Part shown: positions 18,590 to 28,860 of the stretch, one piece after another
Layout: each line of letters begins with the position of its first letter
Position numbering within the stretch: position 1 is the stretch's first letter
From: Thamnocephalis sphaerospora
Taxonomy: Eukaryota; Zoopagomycota; Zoopagomycetes; Zoopagales; Sigmoideomycetaceae
Direction of reading: 5' to 3'
DNA length: 32,410 nt
Assembly (NCBI GenBank): GCA_003614735.1
Contig: KZ992548.1
Coordinates: 1 to 32,410 of the forward strand
Notes under the pieces: model-generated
Databases searched by the model: none
Seen by the model: the letters and a program-made list of their open reading frames with translations, nothing else
What the model was told of the DNA's origin: nothing
Position numbers and translations under genes: made by a program

Positions 18590-20400
18590 ATGCCTCAGCC
18601 CTGCTGGCACCGCATTCAATGTTCTAGTGCTGCAGAGCAGGGTGCCAGACGGTACGTAGCACCGTTAATACACTGTACTCTGCGTGTATGCTATTTACAC
18701 AATCCTAGAGCTTTTTCTATGCGCAAGATTGAATGTCTGCTGCTGCATATCGTTGAGCATATAGCATTGTTGACAGCGCCGCAGACATATGCGCCTGTGT
18801 CAGCAGCACAAGACAGCATATGGCGTCAAGTGAAGCCAACGCAAAGAGACCCGCTCCGCCTTGGTGAGTCGATTGCACACGCATGGTGCCGTTGTATGCT
18901 CTGTGCTGAGCACGTAAGGCGCTCGCTAGCCAAGCATTTGAGGGTACTGGAAATATGCTATCGTGTGCTTTCTGATAGCGTAGTGATGACCAAAAGGTAC
19001 GGGCAAAGCACTGGCGGTAACGCGCTCCGACTGCTACACGCTAATGGTACAAAGGGAGATTTACTATCAGGATGTAGGACTGTTTAGCTCGCAGTCTAAT
19101 AGCAATACTGTACGTGGCAAGTGCGCTCATCTGTCAGCGTACTTACGCGCCACTACTGCTGCAGATCATCGAAGGCCTAGCAAACATGCTGCACGTTCCA
19201 CGCGCCGCCCTAAACATAGTGAGCCACTACGAGTGTGCATTGCAGTGGTCTGCAGCGATTGATACGTGCTGTTTATCAGGTGGCCAGTGCTACTGGGCTT
19301 GTAGCCGGCACAATAGCGTTCACACCGACAGTCAATTGCACTAGCACTGCATCGCACCACGCGCACCAGCATGCGGCGTCAGCCCAGCAGGGCGTCCTCA
19401 TTCCAGATCTTGCATTTGTAAATGATATCCTTTGGCGGTGTGTGTGCGGCATTTTCTATGCGCAATGCTTGGGAGTATCCTATCTTGAACTGCACAGCTG
19501 CATGTCAAAGCGGATTGTATGCTGATTGTGGAAAAGGAGGCAGGTGTCGCTGTACTGTCAGTATCAAGTTCGTCTTGCATATTATGCGCTGATACGGCGT
19601 GTGCCACTTTAGGCCTTTTTCAAGCAGCTGCTTTCGTATGGGCTCCTAGAGCGAATGCCGAATTTACTGGTTGTAACGGCAAGTCTGTCGCTGCATTCTT
19701 TGCCGCGTAGTATAGGCTGACATTTGACACGTGCGTTCTCAGGGAAAGGGCTATCCGGTAGGACGCTAGACACTGTCAGCTGTCAGCTGCGCTAACCGTA
19801 TACCTTTAGGACATCTCCACTCGCAAACTAGTTCACAAGCTTTCCTCTCACGCCATCAGCTCAGACACAAATTGGCCTCTCAGGTAATGCAGCGGAGCTG
19901 TGTCTTGATTGCAGCAGATTGCCAACATGCACGCATGGCAGAGCGTACTGTCTCGTAGATTGGGACCCATACGGTACGCGTGCGATCGCAGAGTGGCATT
20001 ACCGGTAGTGGATCACGAGCACACAGCATAGGCATGGACATTGCTGCCATGTACAAGCACGGTGCTCGGGTGAGTAAGCATATCGCCATCTATTGGAGCT
20101 GATGACTATGTCGTTGACATTTGCAAAGAACACTGAAGAGCTAGCATGCCCCTCGCTGCAGCTGGTGTGCCTTCCAAAGCTGCAGAAAACACATGGGTGC
20201 GTGCATCGCTAAATGCCAATATACCAGCCCATACTCATGTCCTACGTCATGGTGGTCAACGGAAAAGTAGCATGTATCAGCTGCTCACGGCGCGCGATCG
20301 CACAAAAGCCATGCAGCTACTTCAAAGCCGGCGTCTGGGCGAGGGCTGTGCTATTAGGCAAGACGTGTGCGACTGCGCTTGTCTGATGCTGGCAAAGTGA
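18590..20400 (+). CDS. SPO11: SPO11 meiotic DNA double-strand-break transesterase, 14 exons
   Basis: SPO11 (topoisomerase VI A-type) makes the meiotic breaks that start recombination. Exons: 18590-18651, 18709-18863, 18930-18996, 19055-19109, 19165-19218, 19280-19439, 19511-19539, 19613-19678, 19743-19757, 19810-19883, 19942-19973, 20032-20069, 20129-20196, 20271-20400; 334 aa, all phases consistent. Landmarks: MRKIECLLLHIVEHI; LAKHLRVLEICYRVLSDS; VVMTKREIYYQDVGLFSSQ, where the second Tyr (about residue 99) is the catalytic one; NMLHVPRAALNIVASATGLVAG; GVLIPDLAFVND; LIVEKE (Toprim Glu); VVTGKGYPDISTR; YCLVDWDPYGMDIAAMYKHGAR (metal-binding Asp pair); LACPSLQ; LLTARDRTKAMQLL. Introns 19540-19612 (GCAGGT) and 19679-19742 (GCAAGT) are GC-AG, and GKGYP occupies a 15-nt exon. 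The first exon and the last junction are least certain; translation could start at 18719. Confidence 0.9.
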
Positions 20401-20621
20401 TTGACCGCAGGTATGCAATGCCAGTAGGAGACAGCTGCAGCGTCAGCTTTTCTATCACGCAAAACACGAACTGGAGGCGTTTTGTGGAGATCAAATGCAC
20501 ACACTCATTGCTGTTCTGGAAAACACGATAAACGTCGACACAAGGCACGCGCCGTCGCCTCACCGCGGCTGATGCAGCAGTCATCTCACTTGCTGTTACG
20601 GGTTTGTAATCATCATACTGC

Positions 20622-21189
20622 TTAATACAGGTCCGTTTCTGCAAAGTCCACGCTGAATCCCAGCGCGTGCAGTGCGCGATCGCGTCGCTTGTCGCGCTGC
20701 AGACGCGCTTCACGCTCTCGTTTCTGTGCCTGCAGCACCTCTTCCATCGAGGTAAGGCGAAGCGGCGTTTCATCCTCAATTTCCAGGCAGACTTCGCCTA
20801 GGAGCACGACATTTTCTCCGCGGATCACGTAAATGCCACGCGGCTCTTGGGCATAGATGTTGCCCGCGTATATCCGTTCTACGGTGTCTTGCAGCACCAG
20901 GTTTGCTGTGCGCCCCGTGGCCCCACCGCTGTCAGCCAACAGCGCGACCAAGGCAGCACCAGACACAGCTGCACGTCGCCAACATACCAAACTGGTCGTA
21001 GGATCGCAGAACGCCGAATAGCTTGCGACCATCGCGGAGTACAACCACCAGCTTTTCTGCAGACCGCGGAGCAGACGCGTAAGCCGTTCGCCGCCACCAA
21101 GGATCTGCTGTGCGCCTGCACTTACTGTCGACACAGTCGACCAGACTGGCCGAAGTGGTGAAGAACTGTCCAGGCGGGAATCCGTCCAT
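20622..21189 (-). CDS. LSM1: LSM1, cytoplasmic LSM1-7 mRNA-decay subunit
   Basis: LSM1 defines the cytoplasmic LSM1-7 ring that binds 3' ends of deadenylated mRNA with Pat1 and promotes decapping. Minus-strand exons 21126-21189, 20988-21056 and 20622-20905 give 138 aa. The Sm fold is complete: TTSASLVDCVDKKLVVVLRDG, KLFGVLRSYDQFANLVLQD (Sm1), TVERIYAGNIYAQEPRGIY and IRGENVVLLGEV (Sm2), followed by the long charged LSM1 C-terminal extension with EEVLQAQKREREARLQRDK and a final DFAETDLY. Length and order match the family. Its start is 149 bp from the divergent G-patch gene; its stop is 221 bp from the convergent SPO11 stop. Confidence 0.96.
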
Positions 21190-21338
21190 TGCAGACGCTT
21201 GAAGGGTAGATGAGCGAGGGTGATGGGTGGTAGACAGAAGTAGCGTGTGCACAAACAAGCGGCCTAGTCGCCACCACCATCTCCTCATTCTCACTCTCTA
21301 CTGTGACAGCGTGCTCGTCTGTTTTGCCATTGGTCGGC
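21190..21338. promoter_or_regulatory. Divergent promoter between LSM1 and the G-patch gene
   Basis: 149 bp between opposed start codons of two RNA-metabolism genes. There is a pyrimidine-rich stretch (21276-21300) on the + strand and no TATA box. Confidence 0.5.
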
Positions 21339-22683
21339 ATGAGCGAACAAACACCTTGTCCGGCCGCTGGTGGCCGCACCGACCTGCCAGAGGAATTCGA
21401 GCTATTCCGGCAGCTCAAAATAGCCATGGTGAGCTTTGCTGTGACCTGCCGCGCTGGACGGACGCCATGGCTGTGCCGTGGCCGACGAAGCGCCGGACAG
21501 CGCTGCCTCTAGCCGCACGATCACATTTTACCGGCCTGTTTTCTTTGTTTGGCGCGTATGCTTGCGGCCGCTGCATAGCATCGTATGACGGGCTCGTTTG
21601 CCAGCGCAAGTCCGCTGGAACCCACCGGCTACATCGACCTGGAGGGCGTCGAACAGGCGTCGGTGGAGGTGCCGATTGCGGACAGCAACATTGGATTTCG
21701 CATGCTACAAAAGATGGGCTGGCAGTCTGGACAAGGCCTTGGTCGGGATGGCCAAGGTGTGCATCTCGCATTGCCGTGTATTTCTGCGATCGTAGCGCTA
21801 ATGCGCAGCAACAGGCCGAGTGGATCCCATTCCGGTGGTGCGCAAAGCAGACGTCATGGGTATCGGCCGGTTGGAGGAGGATCATGCCATGCACGAAGCG
21901 GCAACGGCCGGGCCGCGGATGCTGGAAAGCGAGCGACAGGCTATTGAAACGGAAGAGGAGCGTATTTATCGCGAAGTGCGTACGGAGCATGCACGCAGCG
22001 CCTGTCTGCTTACGGATGAGAGCACTTACGCCCATTTGTCAGGCAGCGGTAGAGAAGCAACGCAATCTGCAGCAACATCTGGACGAGGTTACTTCGGTGT
22101 TTTACTGCGAACTGTGCGACAAGCGATATCAGAAGGTGGCCGAGTGGGAGAACCACCTCAGCTCATATGATCATAACCACAAGAAGGTGCGTGATGTCGC
22201 GTCAGCCGATGAAAGGACGCGCTAAACAGCTGGAGCTCTGATTGTGTGTCGCTGTACAGCGGTTTCTGGAGATGCGCCAGTCAACGCGCAAGACGGACGG
22301 ACAGAAAGCGCGCGAGCGTGACGCGAAACGCGTGGAAAAAGAGCTGGCACGCATGCAGCAGGCAGCGGAAAGTCGCGAATGGACCCGTGGAGGCGGCGTG
22401 TCAGCGGTGGACTCGACAGTTCCTGCCAAGCGATCCGCTGAAGTTGCGGCAGAGGAAAATCAGCCGGTAGCCTTGTCGCAGCCAGCTCAGGCAGCAAGCG
22501 TTGCGCCTGCTGCACCAGCAAGAACGCTTTCGCTATTCAACAAAAAGGTAAGCAGGTACTGCGTAGCTACATCTTAAATCGTATATTGAACATTCCTGTC
22601 GCGAGTAGCCGAGCGCTAGTCGGGCATCCGGCAGCGGCACTGGAAGCGGCGGCAAGATACAGTTTTCTTTTGGCAAAAAGTAG
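21339..22683 (+). CDS. G-patch and C2H2 zinc-finger protein (GPATCH8-like)
   Basis: Exons 21339-21428, 21443-21555, 21605-21756, 21815-21975, 22043-22186, 22260-22547 and 22609-22683 give about 340 aa. An N-terminal FELFRQLKIAM and DLPRWTDAMAVPWP segment precedes VEQASVEVPIADSNIGFRML, the G-patch core QKMGWQSGQGLGRDGQGRVD, PIPVVRKADVMGIGRLE, a coiled stretch, and one C2H2 finger (FYCELCDKRYQKVAEWENH followed by SYDHNHKK), then a charged helix and a KIQFSFGKK end. This is the domain order of human GPATCH8 and its fungal relatives; such proteins are thought to assist DEAH helicases in splicing. The first junction is irregular: only 14 nt (21429-21442, GTGAGC...) separate the two frames, too short for an intron and lacking AG, so there is either an assembly loss within an intron or a frameshift. 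Confidence 0.88.
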
Positions 22684-22786
22684 TGGCACACGCAGACAAT
22701 AAATCATCGCGTGTGGGGCAGTCATCGCGACCGAAGAGTGCAGGCCGTGGATATGCCCCTCATACACGTCATTCCTCTTCCTACCC

Positions 22787-23761
22787 ATGGCCGATTCCAC
22801 GAACAGCGCATTGCCCTCTGAGGCGACGCACACAGAGGAGCGTCAGGAGACGGTGGCAGGAAGTGCTGCCGAGGACCAGCCTGCTACTGCGGCAGCCGAC
22901 GAAATCACGCCTGCCACTGATGTTGAGACAGCGCCCGTTGAGGCGATGCTGACCGAGGAGGAGCTACAGGTAGGTTGGACGGGCCATCCGAGTTGCGTGT
23001 GCAATGGCTCATCGTGCACACAGGAGGTGGTGGCGCGCGTCGAAGCGCTAAAGAAGGACGGCAACGATGCGTTTGGGCACGCACGGTACGACGATGCCAA
23101 GGAAAAGTATCGCGAGGGCATTCAGCTGTGTCCGTCGCAGCAACGGCCAGAGCTCGCTGCAGTGCTATGGGCTAATCTGGCGGCCTGCGAGCTGAAACAG
23201 GTGCGGCAGAGCGGCGGTCTGGCGCAAGTGCGCTCGCTGATTGCGCGCACACGAGTAGGAACAGGCGGCTGAGGCAGCGCGGTCATGCGACAACGCGCTT
23301 GAGCTTCATCCGGCCTACGCAAAGGCACGGCTGCGGCGCGCACAGGCCAACGAGCGTGTTGGCAGCTATGTGGCGCTTAAATCGGCGCTTGCTGGTAACT
23401 ATTCCATTGAACGCACGTCATTGGCTTGCCGGATGATCTGACGGCGGCTTTCTGCACCAGACTATGAGCAGGTAAAGGAAGAGTCGCCTGACCTGGCGGC
23501 AGCGTGCAATGCGGCATTGGCACGTCTGCCGGCGAAAATCAAGGTGCAAGAGGAGCGTGAAAAGGAGGAGATGATGGGTAAGTGTTGGCTGGCGACTTTT
23601 GCATGCACAGGCTGGATCACTGACGCGGTTCTACGGTGCCAGGCAAGCTCAAAGACCTGGGCAACACGATTCTGGGCAAGTTTGGTCTGTCGCTGGACAA
23701 CTTTCAGATGACGCCCAACGGTGGCGAAGGCGGTGGTTACTCGATGTCGTTCAAGCAATAG
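22787..23761 (+). CDS. TTC1: TTC1-like tetratricopeptide-repeat protein, five exons
   Basis: Exons 22787-22969, 23024-23200, 23259-23394, 23461-23577 and 23643-23761 give 243 aa. Residues 1-60 are an acidic, disordered Ala/Thr/Glu region. From residue 62 three TPR units follow: VEALKKDGNDAFGHARYDDA, a middle one with VLWANLAACELKQ, and NALELHPAYAKARLRRAQ. A charged helix with EEREKEEMM comes next, then the TTC1 hallmark KLKDLGNTILGKFGLSLDNF and SMSFKQ at the C-terminus. TTC1 proteins are TPR adaptors that bind Hsp90/Hsp70 and small GTPases. ATG is 103 bp from the stop of the tandem G-patch gene. Confidence 0.93.
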
Positions 23762-23808
23762 ACGCGTGCAGCAGCGAGCTTCTATGTGTATTCTTGTTTA
23801 TGAGGCAA

Positions 23809-23814
23809 AATAAA
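23809..23814 (+). terminator. AATAAA polyadenylation signal of the TTC1-like gene
   Basis: AATAAA lies 48 bp after the TAG; a second copy at 23855-23860 could be an alternative. Confidence 0.6.
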
Positions 23815-23860
23815 AGAGTGTCCGAAATGCTTAGTACCGGCCCACGGTTGATCGAATAAA

Positions 23861-24576
23861 CGCCGTAACAGGCCAGCATGGAAATCTCGGCAGTCAGTCT
23901 AAGGACGAGACAGCGGAAGGAGATCTGCACGACAAGTGGACTAGCGTCCGCCGATACCCAGAGCACACTGTCAATCCCAGAGATTCTATACCGAGCACAG
24001 GTCCTGGCCAACTGTGTGCCGAGTATGGCAGGCACGCGTGGCATAGCCAGTTTATGGGATTGCATTCCACACCTGCCGCAGTGATCAGCCCAATGGCAGC
24101 GGCGGAGCTGGTCTTGAGCCGCAAAACGGGCGCTGCTCGGAGCATTGCGACTACCTGGGACCATTCTTGCCGCACCGCATGCTAGCATCGCCGCTTTGGC
24201 GTAGGTCGGTGCGGACAGGGGCACGATGCCAGTTGTAGAGAATCAGCCGTCGAGCATGTCCCTCTTTTATCAGCACGAGCTGCGGCAGTGCCTCAAAAGG
24301 GCAGCGCATGTCGTGATTTTGCTCTCAAAGTCTACTTTTTTGCATTTTGCAACAGCGCAGCTGCACCACCGCGCTGTATGGTTCGGCTATACTGCGATGG
24401 TGTGATGGCAGGTGCTGCCCAACAACCCAAATAGAGTGCGGTTTCCGCCGCTTCAGCCTTGTACGCGCCTTACAACGAGGACGCGTAACCAAAAACAACG
24501 GAATATCGCCACATGCGCGTAACGCATACACTACACGTGGCCTGGTTTGGAACAGACGGCGTCGACTCAAAGTCGG
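23861..24576. other. Intergenic, no supported gene
   Basis: About 0.7 kb with overlapping open frames on both strands (for example 23751-24224 on the minus strand) but without family resemblance, good starts or phase-consistent splicing. Confidence 0.4.
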
Positions 24577-24584
24577 CTTATATC
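24577..24584 (+). promoter_or_regulatory. TATA-like element of the secreted phosphatase gene
   Basis: cttatatc lies about 85 bp before the ATG at 24665, a usual distance for a short leader. Confidence 0.35.
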
Positions 24585-24664
24585 ACACCTACATGCGTAC
24601 GCTGCTCCCAGGTCGTCTGTATGCGCACCCTGCCTTCGCCGCCCTGCAACCGTAGTCTACAGCC

Positions 24665-26406
24665 ATGAAGTATCTGTCGGCCACCGTGCTGCTATGCGCG
24701 CTCCTGGCGCCGTCGGCAGAGTGCACCATACCTGTCAAATACTACGAGGGTCTGCCCGACCTAACCAAGGTCGAAAGCAATACGTGGATAACGAAAGTCA
24801 AGCAGCTGTTTGCCAAGGAGAAACTTTTGGGCGATGTTGTGCTTGGATACATGCAGCGTTGTGCGACGCAAGACGAGGCGATCGATGCGATGTCGGTAAT
24901 GCTCGGCAAAGGAATTGCACTGGATGCGCTCCCGTCGTCCAACCCGATGAGCGCAGAGCTTGTGCACTCGGTGTGCTCTGGAAAAACCATGCAAACATGC
25001 CAGATCACAGTACAGCGCGAGATATGGGACAAACTTGCCAAGATTCGCATCAACGAAGCACCACGGCAGCCAAGGGATGACTTTTGGGGCATGGCGCTGG
25101 AGTACGGCTACGATGCACCGCCAATTGTCGCGCACCATGACATACGCTTCATTCCCGGCCATTTGCTGGGCCGGAAAGAGGACGCTGTAGGTGCGGCCGA
25201 CATGAAGACAACCGCAAAGGGTCTCCAGTATCTGGTTGGCGATGATGGCGGAGCACGACCCCTCAAAGACCCTATCTTCCACGCCCGCTGCTGGGGCAGG
25301 ACGGATGCAGGCAGCACTCCGATGGCGGCGCCGAAATACGAAGATCCGGAACACAACACGTTTAGGGATGCCGAGGCCCTGAAGAACCGCCGTATTGTAG
25401 CGGTGGGCGATCTCCATGGCGATTTGGAGGCCACACTTGATGTGCTGTACATGGCCGGCGTCGTCGACTCCAACGGAGAGTGGGCTGGTGGCAACAATAC
25501 CATCCTTGTCCAAACGGTAGGTAGTAGCGCGGCAAACGGGCCTGATTACCGCGTTGCCAGTATCTGACCTGCATCTAGGGCGACATTCTGGATCGCGGCC
25601 CTGATACCGTTCCGTTGCTGGAGCTGTTCCCGCGACTGGCCAAGGAGGCAAATAAGGTTGGCGGCCGAGTAAGTACATGCGATGGCCAGTCTGCCTGCTC
25701 TATCGTGTCTTTAACGCGCATGCCTCAGGTTATTCAAATCTTAGGAAACCACGAACTTATGAATCTTGCCGGCGACTATCGCTACGTTAATCCAGCAGAC
25801 AAGGGATTCGCTGGCCCTATGTCGCGCTACCTTGCATTCAGCCAGCACGGCCGGTTTGGGCAGCGGCTTCTCGACCTGCCTTTGGTGCATCAGATCGGCG
25901 ATACGGTGTTTGCGCACGGCGGCATCACGCCAGAGTGGGCGCGAAAGAACATCCACACGGTCAACACGTTTGCGGCGAAAAAGCTGCGCGAACTCACTTC
26001 TGTCGTGAATCCCGCCAAGTACTCGGATGTGCCGGTACTTGGTCTCGAGGGCCCGGCATGGTACCGCGGCTACGCGCTAGGCAACGAGCGTGTTGTTTGC
26101 GCCGCCCTGAAGCGGGCACTGGACATTATGGGCGTCAAGCAAATGGTCACCGGCCATACGCTGCAGAACAAAGGCCAGGTCCTTACGCGGTGTGACGGTC
26201 GTCTGTTCGTCATCGACGTCGGTATCTCGCGCGCCTACAAGGGCGCTCAGGCCGCAATAGACATCAGTCCGAACGGCATGGTGCGTGCCATCTATCCATT
26301 CGGCACGTTCACCCTGAAGAGTGCAGAGCCGTCCAGACGTAATTCGGGCTCCACCGCTTCTTCCTCGGCACCCTCGTTCAAGTCCAGAGTTGCCTTGCAC
26401 CTGTGA
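24665..26406 (+). CDS. Secreted calcineurin-like metallophosphatase (Shewanella-like type), three exons
   Basis: Exons 24665-25516, 25579-25668 and 25729-26406 give 539 aa. Residues 1-20 (MKYLSATVLLCALLAPSAEC) are a signal peptide, so the enzyme is secreted or enters the secretory pathway. Residues 21-240 form an N-terminal region without a motif I know, with four Cys. The phosphatase core has all metal-binding motifs in order: GDLHGDLEAT (about 248), GDILDRGPD (285), GNHE (320), VFAHGG (about 374) and VTGHT (about 454). The pattern GDLHGD...GDILDRGPD...LGNHE with RYLAFSQHGRFGQRLL resembles the Shewanella-like PPP phosphatases found in fungi and plants, which may act on phosphotyrosine or phosphothreonine. 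A Ser-rich tail ends the protein. The exon 2 junctions fall within the active-site motif region but keep frame exactly. Confidence 0.9.
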
Positions 26407-27016
26407 AGAACGCCATCACGCCCGTAACGTATGCGTAATGCAGTACCGCTTGTCATTTTTGGCCTATTATCTCATCGAATGCCCATGCATCTGCGCTTGT
26501 GTTTTGTGTTGGTACCGCCGGCGCAGCTCTATAATATAGGAAATAGCTATCCGTCGTTGCATGCTACTGCTGCTTCAATCTATAGCTCACTCTCGCTCAA
26601 TATGCCCGTTGCCCATCTAGATGGCCATGTGTGCGCATACCACAGCAGTGTCCGTCTCATGTACCACGCATAGAAAGAACGGAGCTCACCGCTTCCTGCC
26701 GACGCTGCCAGCCGGTTTGAAGCAATGCAAACTTGTGTAGCTACCATTCCTTACGCTATCGTGACCTTTGCAACACGGGGGTGCCCAACACACACCACCG
26801 TACTGCAGTATGAGGCCACAATAATGACGCTGCATTATAAATGCAAGATACTGTCTCCATCGAACCCCCCTGAACTATCTATGCATGTACAAGGCCGCAG
26901 TATCAGTGATGGTGCCGTATAGTGCGCTGGCAACGCCGCGAGGCACGCGATTGTGCTGTTCTTCTAGGACACGCATCCGACAGCCCCCCCCTGGATCTTT
27001 GCACGCACCCCCTCTG
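26407..27016. other. Intergenic, no supported gene
   Basis: About 0.6 kb with only short open frames. Two C-runs (near 26865-26870 and 26984-26991) are the only compositional oddities; they lie upstream of the second F-box gene. Confidence 0.4.
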
Positions 27017-27025
27017 CTATTTAAG
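27017..27025 (+). promoter_or_regulatory. TATA-like element of the second F-box gene
   Basis: ctatttaag lies about 180 bp before the ATG at 27200, just after a Cys-rich-looking C-run; a weak TATA box by sequence only. Confidence 0.3.
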
Positions 27026-27199
27026 CCGCTATCACCAAGCAGACACCGGGGATAAAGCATCAAACCTCACCTCTTTCGCTTGCATCATCTCCTAAACCAT
27101 TTCTGCGTTACGCTCGTCTCTCGCCTCGAACGGCGCCATTGGACTGGTTGCATTTTTGGTGTGGCTTTGTCGCGCACTCGTCTTTTTACTTGCGCCACT

Positions 27200-28711
27200 A
27201 TGAAGCACATACCAAACGAGATTCTTGATCTTATATTTAATCTATTAGACGATGACACTCTACTTGCGCTAGCTCGGGTCTCCGAAGGGTGGAAAAGCCG
27301 CGTAGCTTTGCGACAGACATTGTGGCGCCAGCACTTCAAGCTAGAGTTTTTACAGTTTGACGACGCCGAGCAGGAATGGCTACACCAGTACAGGCGGACG
27401 TACGAAGCCAGGATGTTAGCTAGCCAGGCTACCAACAAATCGTCAAGCGAGGGCGGCAGCGCGCCAATTTGTTGGCTTGATGCTTGCCTCAAGCGCCATG
27501 CCTTTGAGCACCGTTTACATCATGGCCACTACACATCTCATCAACTCACTAGTGTAGCCAATATTCGCCCGACTGGCACTCGTATTCAAAGCATTCCATA
27601 CGTTCCTTGCAGCTCTTCGGCACGCAATGTAAAAGTCGCATCACAGTGGCTAACAGCTTCGCAGCAGTATCCCATGTGGCTTTTGGAGCAACCGTGCTGG
27701 GATGGCATAGACGTGGAGCATATGGGTGTCTCGGGCAACAAATGGCAGTCGGATAGGTATTTGGCCATCACAACATGGTCAACATCCATTGGCTGCCATT
27801 CTCTTTACGTTTGGGATCTGGATGCGCTCCACAAACCACCAAACGTCATTGCCAAGGGCAAATGGCAAATACGCGACGTGGAAATGTATGGAAACTGGCT
27901 TGTGTGCCGCTATATGAATGCTATCGAAATTGAGCAACAGTTCAAGCTTGTGTGTCATCTTAAGAATGAAACTCACCGCATGGAGATTCCAGGCGACTGC
28001 AGCAGAGACTATATCCAGCGGGTTGCGGCAGACAGCGCGTGCATCATTCGGATAGGTAATATCAAAGGCACTGTTCGCATCGCCATGACCACCTATACAT
28101 CACAGCAGATTACGTCCGGCCAAACAGCGCTACTCCAGGAAAAGGCAGTCATAGTAGTGAAAATGCACTACAAGTATGGCGGCTCTATTCTATTGCAGCG
28201 CGTCGATGACAACAGATTTATCTTGTGGTCTTCTAGCCGTGAAACGCTAGATTCCTACTCGGCACCTACAATAGTCCTGGTAGAGATAGTAGACAGCGTA
28301 GAAGGCATATCGCTGAGAGAGAGGTGGGCGCGCAGGATAAAAGTCAGCAGGGCCCCGCCAACTGTATCCCGTGATCTGCTCGTCGCTAACGAGAACACTG
28401 TATTAAGCCTAAGCGATGGCACCGAGGTGAACCATCTGTACTCGCCCATCCAGATGCGCAATAGTCTTGAAGATGCAATCAAGTACAATCCAAGGAACGA
28501 TGCCAAGTTGGATATACCCAGGAACGCCCAGCAAGAATCGTCTCCGACTGCAACACTCTATGGTTACAGGGGCACATTTACTGTAGTTGACTACACAAGC
28601 CATATCTGCCACTCGAAGCCGACCATCAAGCAGAAGCAAAATGCTACCGTATCGTCGCAGATGCATGATTGGATGCACTCCATTCTTAGCACCTTGCGCG
28701 GTCAGCGCTGA
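27200..28711 (+). CDS. F-box protein, intronless (paralogue of 7279-8976)
   Basis: 503 aa. It begins MKHIPNEILDLIFNLLDDD, a clear F-box (residues 1-45) with LARVSEGWKSRVALRQTLWR following, so it likely recruits substrates to an SCF ubiquitin ligase through Skp1. The remainder aligns with the other F-box protein in this window, with shared blocks GTRIQSIPY, VASQWL, SLYVWDLDALHKPP, EMYGNWLV, QRVDDNRFILW, LVEI and FTVVDYTSH. It lacks the basic Pro-rich C-terminal tail of its paralogue. The open frame reaches upstream to 27080, but the first ATG is at 27200 in the F-box itself, which fixes the start. Convergent with the ABC transporter, 149 bp between stops. Confidence 0.85.
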   Translation: MKHIPNEILDLIFNLLDDDTLLALARVSEGWKSRVALRQTLWRQHFKLEFLQFDDAEQEWLHQYRRTYEARMLASQATNKSSSEGGSAPICWLDACLKRHAFEHRLHHGHYTSHQLTSVANIRPTGTRIQSIPYVPCSSSARNVKVASQWLTASQQYPMWLLEQPCWDGIDVEHMGVSGNKWQSDRYLAITTWSTSIGCHSLYVWDLDALHKPPNVIAKGKWQIRDVEMYGNWLVCRYMNAIEIEQQFKLVCHLKNETHRMEIPGDCSRDYIQRVAADSACIIRIGNIKGTVRIAMTTYTSQQITSGQTALLQEKAVIVVKMHYKYGGSILLQRVDDNRFILWSSSRETLDSYSAPTIVLVEIVDSVEGISLRERWARRIKVSRAPPTVSRDLLVANENTVLSLSDGTEVNHLYSPIQMRNSLEDAIKYNPRNDAKLDIPRNAQQESSPTATLYGYRGTFTVVDYTSHICHSKPTIKQKQNATVSSQMHDWMHSILSTLRGQR

Positions 28712-28860
28712 TTCTAGCAATACATCTACACGTAACAGCATCTTTTCTCACTCGCTAGCTGGGCACAAATACTTGTATTGGTGTATTCGCTACTTAAACA
28801 ATTTTCAGATATGCTATACTAATGATAATAGAATAATAATGTGTGGGGGTGACGTGCGTA

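Noticed and set aside
18458-19087. 209-codon + frame read as a single gene
   Set aside because: It begins at a non-ATG codon and reads through three SPO11 introns; its conserved parts belong to SPO11 exons 1-3.
23751-24224. 157-codon minus-strand open frame after the TTC1-like gene
   Set aside because: No recognisable motif, runs into the TTC1 3' end, and composition is like other chance frames in this GC-rich window.
24761-25678. 305-codon minus-strand open frame opposite the phosphatase
   Set aside because: It is a shadow of the phosphatase coding strand; only the + frame has the catalytic motifs and signal peptide.
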